This document shows positions 58,825 to 64,000 of a stretch of 64,000 bases of DNA, one piece after another. The position numbers and the translations under genes were made by a program. The stretch spans positions 558,001 to 622,000 of the forward strand of contig NZ_CP006764.1 of assembly GCF_000767055.1 (NCBI RefSeq), read 5' to 3'. How positions within the stretch are numbered: position 1 is the stretch's first letter; every line of letters starts with the position of its first letter. The notes under the pieces are model-generated. The model did no database searches. It saw only the letters and a program-made list of their open reading frames with translations, and had not been told where the DNA came from. Source of the stretch: Corynebacterium doosanense CAU 212 = DSM 45436 (lineage in GTDB: Bacteria > Actinomycetota > Actinomycetes > Mycobacteriales > Mycobacteriaceae).

Positions 58825-60060
58825 ATGTACACCTCACCTGTCCTGACCACACACCACGACAAACACCCCGGGGCCTACTACGCCACCGAGGCAGACAACC
58901 CCACAGCACACCTCGCCCACCAGATCCGCCGCAGCGAATACCAACTCTGGACCTCCCTCCTACCCGACGAGGACGCCGACTACGACCTCGCCGTCACCGC
59001 CATCCACCGCCTCACCAGCAAAGGCCGCTTCCAGATCGGCAACGCCCTCGCCGCCGTCCACCGCCTCACCGAGCTACCCCTGGTACGCGAGATCCAGGAC
59101 ACCACCCACCGCCTCGATCTCTCCCGCCTGATCGCCATCGACAAAGCCCTGTGCCTGCTCACCGACGACACACTCATCGCCCTGATCGACACCAGACTCG
59201 CCCTGTATCTCCTGCCCACCCGCCTCAACCAGCTACTACCCAGCGCCGGGCAGATCACCGCACGCATCCGCGACTGGATCCGCCTGCTCGCCCCCACCCT
59301 CGACGTGGACCACACACCCGATCCACCCGCGCCACCGACCTTCACCGCCCACCACGGCGACGACGGGCGCTCGTACCTCAATCTCGACGCCCCCACCGAC
59401 GTGGCCCTTATCATCGAGGCCGCGCTGCGTACCCGGGCCGCCGAGGCCGGGTGCAGCGAGGCAGAGGCGCTGCGGGACCTGGTCACCGGGGCTGCCCGGG
59501 TGCGGGTGGTGCTCAACCTCTACCGCGCCCACGACGTCGAGGATGCCCCGGCGTACGTCTTCGGTGCGGGCTGGCTGACACCCCAGGTCAGTAACGCCCT
59601 GGCCGACACCGCCACCCAGGTACGTGACATGGACAAGGTCGCCACCAAGGTGGCGGCGGGGTATCAGACCCCGGAGGACATCCGGGCGTTTGTCGTCGGC
59701 CGTGACGGTACGTGCCGGGGCCCGGGGGACAACCGCAGTGCAGCCGGGGCGCAGATGGATCATTCCGTGGACTGGGCTGCGGGTGGGCCGACGTGTGCGG
59801 ACAACCTCGCGTCCTTATGCGCGCACTGTCACAACATCAAGACGGATGGGCGGATGTTTCCGGTGCGGTTGCCGGAGGGGGAGATTGTGTGGTTGTTCGA
59901 GGACGGGTCGTGGGTACATTCGGTGCCGGAGGGTCCGTTGTCGGCGAAGGCGAAGAACTGGGTGCAGACCCTGGGCCAGCGCATCACCCGCCGTCGGGAG
60001 CACTACCACGCCCCCGACCGGGAGCAGGAGGAGGGCCCGACCGAACAGCCCGAATTCTAG
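58825..60060 (+). CDS. HNH endonuclease, 13E12/DUF222 repeat family
   Basis: 411 residues. The N-terminal ~280 residues resemble the DUF222 domain of the actinobacterial 13E12 repeat family. The C-terminal nuclease has AQMDHSVDWAAGGPTCADNL with the HNH His at about 312, Asn in CADNL, and CAHCHNIKT with two Cys and the last His at about 333. These multi-copy genes are thought to be mobile; some M. tuberculosis copies are LexA-controlled. The first part is unusually rich in C on the coding strand and the last part in G, so composition is uneven. The stop overlaps the convergent lipoprotein gene by four bases. Confidence 0.88.
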   Translation: MYTSPVLTTHHDKHPGAYYATEADNPTAHLAHQIRRSEYQLWTSLLPDEDADYDLAVTAIHRLTSKGRFQIGNALAAVHRLTELPLVREIQDTTHRLDLSRLIAIDKALCLLTDDTLIALIDTRLALYLLPTRLNQLLPSAGQITARIRDWIRLLAPTLDVDHTPDPPAPPTFTAHHGDDGRSYLNLDAPTDVALIIEAALRTRAAEAGCSEAEALRDLVTGAARVRVVLNLYRAHDVEDAPAYVFGAGWLTPQVSNALADTATQVRDMDKVATKVAAGYQTPEDIRAFVVGRDGTCRGPGDNRSAAGAQMDHSVDWAAGGPTCADNLASLCAHCHNIKTDGRMFPVRLPEGEIVWLFEDGSWVHSVPEGPLSAKAKNWVQTLGQRITRRREHYHAPDREQEEGPTEQPEF

Positions 60061-60644
60061 GAGGACTGCACCAGGTCGATGACCAGACGTTTGGGGTTGT
60101 CCAGCACCTGAACCGAGTAGGGGACGGCACTGTTGAGGCCGACGATGAACTGCGACCTGCCCTCGAAGGTGCCTGCGCTGATCACCTCGGTGATGTTGCC
60201 TGCCCCCTCGGAGGTGCTGAGATTGGGGATCTCTTTCCCGACCTCGTGCGGGTAGACCGTGCCGTCGATGTTGACGTTGAGCGCGGAGGTGCCGGTGAAC
60301 GGGATCGGGTTTCCGGATCCCTGCTGGGAGGCGGAGGTGGTGAAGTCGATGAACCAACCGGGTTCACCCTCCCCCTCCAGGTCAAAGACGACACGGTCGA
60401 AGCCGGAATGCGAGCCGGTGCGCACATCCGTCACGAGGAGCCGGGAGGATTCGTCCGGCCGGAACGTCTTCATGGAGCTGTTGGCGTCTCCCAGCGGGCG
60501 GAGACCGGCGTCGGCGGGTGTCTGAACCCCGGCCCCGAGGGTACTGAGCTGCTGGCTGCCCGGATCCACGGAGCAGGAACTGAGAGTTAGGGCAGCGGCC
60601 GTGGCGGTCACCGTCGCTCTGAATCCTCGCTGCCGAAATTTCAT
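60057..60644 (-). CDS. AMIN-like domain lipoprotein
   Basis: 195 residues from ATG 60644. A signal peptide with lipobox LTLSSC (acylated Cys at about residue 24) is followed by a beta-rich domain (DVRTGSHSGFDRVVFDLEGE; NITEVISAGTFEGRSQFIVG; RLVIDLVQSS) of the AMIN-like type found in actinobacterial cell-envelope proteins. It probably binds a cell-wall component outside the membrane. TAGGGT (60652-60657 on the minus strand), seven bases before the ATG, suggests a leaderless mRNA and rules against the longer frame. Confidence 0.85.
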   Translation of the reverse strand: MKFRQRGFRATVTATAAALTLSSCSVDPGSQQLSTLGAGVQTPADAGLRPLGDANSSMKTFRPDESSRLLVTDVRTGSHSGFDRVVFDLEGEGEPGWFIDFTTSASQQGSGNPIPFTGTSALNVNIDGTVYPHEVGKEIPNLSTSEGAGNITEVISAGTFEGRSQFIVGLNSAVPYSVQVLDNPKRLVIDLVQSS

Positions 60645-60776
60645 GCCGTATACCCTAACGGGGTGCCCGGAATCCGCCAAGCAGAACGACGGAAACCTGC
60701 CACATCGTGGGTTAATCGTTATAGACAATCAACCACTAATATATAGATAGGCAGGGCAGGCGGGCGTCGATAAGCC

Positions 60777-60808
60777 AAAAAAATACCGCCACCTGTGAAG
60801 GGTGGCGG
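60777..60808 (-). terminator. Rho-independent terminator of metQNI operon
   Basis: Read on the minus strand: CCGCCACC-loop-GGTGGCGG followed by TA and seven T. It lies about 10 bases after metI. A GCTTATCGACG copy (60765-60775, minus strand) follows immediately. Confidence 0.9.
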
Positions 60809-60817
60809 CAGGGTGCG

Positions 60818-61498
60818 TCAGTGGCGCATTATCCGGCGCGACAGCCAGTTGCCGAACAGCTGGGCGGCCTGCACCAGGATGATGATGGCGATCACGGCCG
60901 CGTACATCGCCTCGGTGTCGAACGCGCGGTAGCCGTAGACGATGGCGAAGTCACCGAGACCACCGCCGCCGACGTAACCGGCCATGGCGGACATGTCCAC
61001 CACCGCAATGAAGATGAACGTGTAACCGAGCACGAGGGGGCCGAGCGCCTCGGGGAGGATCACCGTGCGGATGATTCGCCAGGGGCTGGCGCCCATCGCA
61101 CGGGCCGCCTCGATCTTGCCGGGCTCGATGCTCACGAGGTTCTGCTCGACGATGCGGGCAACGGTGAAGGTCGCCGCCACGGACATGACAAACGTCGCGG
61201 CGTCGCGGCCGATCGTCGTGCCCATTGCCGCAAGGGTGATGGGGAACATCATCGCGATGAGGATGATGAACGGGATCGGGCGAACGAAGTTCACCAGGAA
61301 GTTGAGGATCCAGTAGGTGGGGCGGTTCTGCAGGATTCCACCCTTGCGGGAGGTGTAGAGCAGCACGCCGAGGACGAGCCCGAGGAACCCGCCGACGATC
61401 ATGGTCACGGCGACCATGAAGAGCGTGTCGCCGATGGCCTCGAGGAAGGTGTCGCCCAGGCGGTCCCAGTCGGCCGCCAGAATCATGGTGTCGGTCAT
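60818..61498 (-). CDS. metI: Methionine ABC transporter permease MetI
   Basis: 226 residues with about five membrane helices and the permease coupling loop EAARAMGASPWRIIRTVILPEA. It starts by overlapping the metN stop (ATGA). With MetN and MetQ it imports D- and L-methionine. FGNWLSRRIMRH at the C-terminus is usual for this family. Confidence 0.96.
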   Translation of the reverse strand: MTDTMILAADWDRLGDTFLEAIGDTLFMVAVTMIVGGFLGLVLGVLLYTSRKGGILQNRPTYWILNFLVNFVRPIPFIILIAMMFPITLAAMGTTIGRDAATFVMSVAATFTVARIVEQNLVSIEPGKIEAARAMGASPWRIIRTVILPEALGPLVLGYTFIFIAVVDMSAMAGYVGGGGLGDFAIVYGYRAFDTEAMYAAVIAIIILVQAAQLFGNWLSRRIMRH

Positions 61499-62499
61499 CT
61501 GGTCAGCTCCGTAATCTCCGTGGTGGCGGTCAGGGTGCGGTGGAACTCGTCGATGGCTGAGTCGTCACCCGCGAGCCGCACGGTCATCTTGCCGAAGGAC
61601 TGTTTCTGCAGCGTGGTCACGCCACCGTGGACGATGTTCACGGAGACGCCGGCCTCGCGGACGCGGGACACCGCGTCGAAGAAGCCGGACTCCTCCGTCA
61701 GCCCGACCACGAACAGGCGGCCGGGTTTGGCCAGCAGGTCATCGGACTCGACCTCGTCGGGGGTGTTGCGTAGCGACGACGAGACGAACCGCTTCGTGAC
61801 AGCCTGCTGCGGGTGGGAGAACACCTCGTAGACAGAGCCGTACTCCACGACCCGACCGGCCTCCATGACGGCGACCTTGTCGGCGATCGAACGGACGACA
61901 TCCATCTCATGGGTGATGACCACGATGGTGATGCCGAGCTCGCGGTTGACCTTGCGCAGCAGCTCCAGCACCTCATGGGTGGTCTCCGGGTCGAGGGCCG
62001 AGGTGGCCTCGTCGGCGAGCAGCAGGCGCGGGTTGGTCGCCAGCGCGCGGGCAATGCCGACACGCTGCTTCTGCCCGCCCGAGAGCTGCTCGGGGTAGCT
62101 CTTGCCGCGGTCGCCCAGACCGACGAACTCCAGGAGTTCCTGCGTGCGGGCCTTGCGGTCCTTGGCGCCGGCGATCTCCAGCGGGTATTCGACGTTGCGT
62201 GCGGCGGTGCGGGAGGACAGCAGGTTGAACTGCTGGAAGATCATGCCGATCTCGCGACGGACGCTCCGCAGCTTCTTCTCGGACATGCCGACGATGTCGG
62301 TGCCGTCGAGAAGCAACTGCCCACCGGTGGTGGTGTCGAGTCCGTTGATCAGGCGGACCAGCGTGGATTTGCCCGCGCCGGAGTAGCCGATGACGCCGAG
62401 GATCTCTCCCGGTTCGACCGTGAGGGTGACGTCGTCGACGGCCTTGACGCTGCCGAAGTCCTTGGTGACTCCGCGAAACTCAATTCGGGTGCCGGCCAC
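61495..62499 (-). CDS. metN: Methionine ABC transporter ATP-binding protein MetN
   Basis: 334 residues from GTG 62499. Walker A GYSGAGKSTLVRLING, Q-loop MIFQQFNLL, signature LSGGQKQRVGIARAL, Walker B LLLADEATSALD and H-loop VVITHEMD are all present. The C-terminal ~80 residues form the NIL domain, which binds methionine and inhibits transport when the internal pool is high. The start overlaps the metQ stop by one base; the frame is open upstream only as a shadow of metQ. Confidence 0.96.
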   Translation of the reverse strand: MAGTRIEFRGVTKDFGSVKAVDDVTLTVEPGEILGVIGYSGAGKSTLVRLINGLDTTTGGQLLLDGTDIVGMSEKKLRSVRREIGMIFQQFNLLSSRTAARNVEYPLEIAGAKDRKARTQELLEFVGLGDRGKSYPEQLSGGQKQRVGIARALATNPRLLLADEATSALDPETTHEVLELLRKVNRELGITIVVITHEMDVVRSIADKVAVMEAGRVVEYGSVYEVFSHPQQAVTKRFVSSSLRNTPDEVESDDLLAKPGRLFVVGLTEESGFFDAVSRVREAGVSVNIVHGGVTTLQKQSFGKMTVRLAGDDSAIDEFHRTLTATTEITELTR

Positions 62500-63362
62500 T
62501 ATTTCTCTTCTGCTTCCAGTCGGTCCTGGATGGCGGCGAGCTCTTCCTTGGTGCGGTCGACGGAGACGGCGGTGCCTCCGGAGGACTCGAGGACGGCTTC
62601 CTTGACCTTCGGGTCCTTCCAGAGCTCGGCGAGCTGGTTGATGGTCTCGTCGTCGGCCTTCTCCGGGGTGGTGACCCACACGTTGATGTAGGGCTCAGCC
62701 TGGGCGTTGTTCGGGTCATCCTGGAAGATCGCGGCGTCGGGGTCGATGCCGGCGCGCTCGAGGAAGGAGTTGTTGATGATCGCCGGGGTGCCCTCGCGGA
62801 AGACGGTGGTGGTCTGCGCGGCGTCGATGGGCGTGACCTCGACCTTGGAGGCGGCGGTGTCGATGTCGGCGGGGGTCGGGTCGACCAGGCCCTCCTCGCG
62901 GAGGGTGACCAGTCCGGCCTGCACGAGGACGTTGATGGCGCGGCCCTGGTTGGTGGCGTCGTTGGGGATGGCCACGTTCTCGCCCTCGATGCCGTCGAGG
63001 GAGTCGTGGTCCTGCCAGAAGAGGGCCAGCGGGTAGATCTCGGTGGCGGAGATGGCCTCGAGGTCCTCGTCTGCGCCGGCGTTGTAGCCGGAGAGGAACT
63101 TCAGGTGCTGGAACTTGTTCACGTCGATCTCGCCCTGGGCGAGTGCGTCGTTCGGGGTGTTGTAGTCGGAGAACGCGACGATCTCGATGTCGATGCCCTT
63201 CTCCTCGGCCAGGTCGGCGAAGACGTCCCACTCGCGCAGGTTGGCGTCGGTGGTGCCGACGCGGATGGGACCGTCGCCGCCGTCGGAGTTGGAGCAGGCG
63301 ACCAGGCCGGTGGCGGAGATGGTGACGGCTGCGAGGCCGGCGACGATGTGGTTCAACTTCAT
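62499..63362 (-). CDS. metQ: Methionine-binding lipoprotein MetQ
   Basis: 287 residues from ATG 63362, with AAAGGG upstream. The signal peptide ends in a lipobox (GLVAC, Cys about 23); the mature part is a NlpA-family binding protein (NKFQHLKFLSGYN; PIDAAQTTTVF; YINVWVTTPEKAD). It delivers methionine to MetN-MetI. It is the first gene of the operon and is divergent from dnaE2, 142 bases away. Confidence 0.95.
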   Translation of the reverse strand: MKLNHIVAGLAAVTISATGLVACSNSDGGDGPIRVGTTDANLREWDVFADLAEEKGIDIEIVAFSDYNTPNDALAQGEIDVNKFQHLKFLSGYNAGADEDLEAISATEIYPLALFWQDHDSLDGIEGENVAIPNDATNQGRAINVLVQAGLVTLREEGLVDPTPADIDTAASKVEVTPIDAAQTTTVFREGTPAIINNSFLERAGIDPDAAIFQDDPNNAQAEPYINVWVTTPEKADDETINQLAELWKDPKVKEAVLESSGGTAVSVDRTKEELAAIQDRLEAEEK

Positions 63363-63439
63363 GGTGAACCCTTTCTTGAGTAGATAGAACAAGCTGTTCA
63401 TCGGAGGGGTGATTAACTAGCAGAGAAGATAACACTCGA

Positions 63440-63455
63440 CATACCGCTTAGTCTA
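63440..63455 (-). promoter_or_regulatory. McbR-like operator upstream of metQ
   Basis: On the minus strand: TAGAC-TAAGCG-GTATG, against the C. glutamicum McbR consensus TAGAC-N6-GTCTA. The first half is perfect and the second matches three of five. McbR represses sulfur and methionine genes, so the site makes sense, but the match is partial. Confidence 0.4.
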
Positions 63456-63474
63456 GTTCGGCGAAGTATTGCTG

Positions 63475-63490
63475 GCGAACAGGCGTTCGA
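63475..63490 (+). promoter_or_regulatory. LexA/SOS box of dnaE2
   Basis: GCGAAC-AGGC-GTTCGA matches TCGAAC-N4-GTTCGA at 11 of 12 fixed bases. It ends one base before the TATTCT -10 box (63492-63497), a classic repressor position. Confidence 0.88.
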
Positions 63491-63504
63491 TTATTCTGAT
63501 CCGT

Positions 63505-64000
63505 GTGAGATTCAACGGGGGAGCGCCACTGGGCTGGTCGCGGCTGGAGCGCATTCTCGCCGGCCGCCCGACAGCCACGCCCGTGCCGGTCTGGGGCCCG
63601 GAACGCGCGCTGCCGCAGCGGGGAACATCGAGACCATTCGCCGAGCTGCACGCCGTGAGCTCCTACAGCTTCCTCGACGGGGCCAGCTCCCCGGAGGCGC
63701 TGGTGGACCGGGCAGTGGAACTGGGTTTATCCGCCATCGCCCTGGTCGACCGCGACGGGCTCTACGGGGCGGTGCAGTTCGCCGAGGCCGCGGCCAGCGT
63801 CGACATCGCCACCGTGTTCGGGGCGGAGCTCACCCTGGACGGACGTGTGCTCACCGTTCTCGCGCGGGGGCCGGAGGGCTACCGGCGCCTCTCGCACACC
63901 ATCGCGGATTCCCGGATGGCCGCGGGGGAGAAGGGCAGGGTGTCCTACCCGCCCCTCGAACTTGTGGCCGACCAGCTCGGGGGAACGTGCGTGGTCCTGC
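63505..64000 (+). CDS. dnaE2: Error-prone DNA polymerase DnaE2 (partial, N-terminus only)
   Basis: 165 codons from GTG 63505 run open to the window edge. After a family-specific N-terminus, the PHP domain begins: FAELHAVSSYSFLDGASSPE, IALVDRDGLYGAVQFAEAA and FGAELTLDGRVL. DnaE2 is the C-family polymerase that makes damage-induced mutations together with ImuA and ImuB. The -10 box TATTCT is seven bases before the GTG, so the mRNA is likely leaderless. The gene after metQ is dnaE2 in C. glutamicum too. Confidence 0.93.
   Translation, partial: MRFNGGAPLGWSRLERILAGRPTATPVPVWGPERALPQRGTSRPFAELHAVSSYSFLDGASSPEALVDRAVELGLSAIALVDRDGLYGAVQFAEAAASVDIATVFGAELTLDGRVLTVLARGPEGYRRLSHTIADSRMAAGEKGRVSYPPLELVADQLGGTCVVL

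Overview
This is a gene-dense chromosomal window of a high-GC actinobacterium, almost certainly a Corynebacterium. I infer this from four things: the gene order, which follows the C. glutamicum / Mycobacterium tuberculosis core chromosome; corynebacterial TANNNT -10 boxes; many apparently leaderless genes; and C. glutamicum-type regulators (SigD/RsdA, EsrI-EsrS-EsrR). No insertion sequence, CRISPR array, rRNA or tRNA gene was seen.

Layout. 1-0.5 kb: 5' part of an M20 amidohydrolase on the minus strand. 0.8-3.6 kb: distal half of the spc operon (rpsH-rplF-rplR-rpsE-rpmD-rplO), then secY-adk, map, an L,D-transpeptidase and infA. 7.9-11.1 kb: rpsM-rpsK-rpsD-rpoA-rplQ, followed by truA. 12.2-24.2 kb: a large polytopic membrane protein and an ESX-4-like type VII secretion locus (eccB, PGPGW protein, mycP, eccD, eccC, a secretion-associated protein, and the WXG100 pair esxB/esxA). 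24.5-34.7 kb: a small secreted protein, rplM-rpsI, a frameshifted deaminase/ASCH gene, an EspI-like ATPase, a family 3 glycosidase, glmM, three ESX-linked small or proline-rich genes, and an alpha/beta hydrolase-fold protein with no nucleophile. 34.8-43.6 kb: glmS-alr-tsaE-(unknown)-tsaB-rimI-tsaD, then a CIRCE-controlled groES-groEL1. 43.6-52.8 kb: whiB3-like gene, sigD-rsdA, a DUF5319 gene, guaB-guaB3, a permease, guaA and thpR. 52.8-56.1 kb: the EsrI/EsrS/EsrR envelope-stress system. 56.5-64 kb: imuA-imuB, an HNH endonuclease of the 13E12 family, an AMIN-like lipoprotein, metQ-metN-metI, and the start of dnaE2.

How the genes work together. Translation, protein export (SecY and ESX-4), cell-wall precursor supply (GlmM, GlmS, Alr, L,D-transpeptidase), the t6A tRNA modification genes (TsaB, TsaD, TsaE), GMP synthesis (GuaB, GuaA) and stress control (HrcA/CIRCE, SigD, EsrISR) lie side by side. 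The most interesting regulatory picture is at the right end. The parts of the error-prone translesion machinery (ImuA, ImuB, DnaE2) lie within 8 kb. imuA and dnaE2 each carry a recognisable LexA/SOS box, and so does the HNH gene next to imuB. A second unexplained signal is an 11-mer, GCTTATCGACG, found at least eight times (seven complete copies, one matching 10 of 11), three of them just after genes at or next to terminators.
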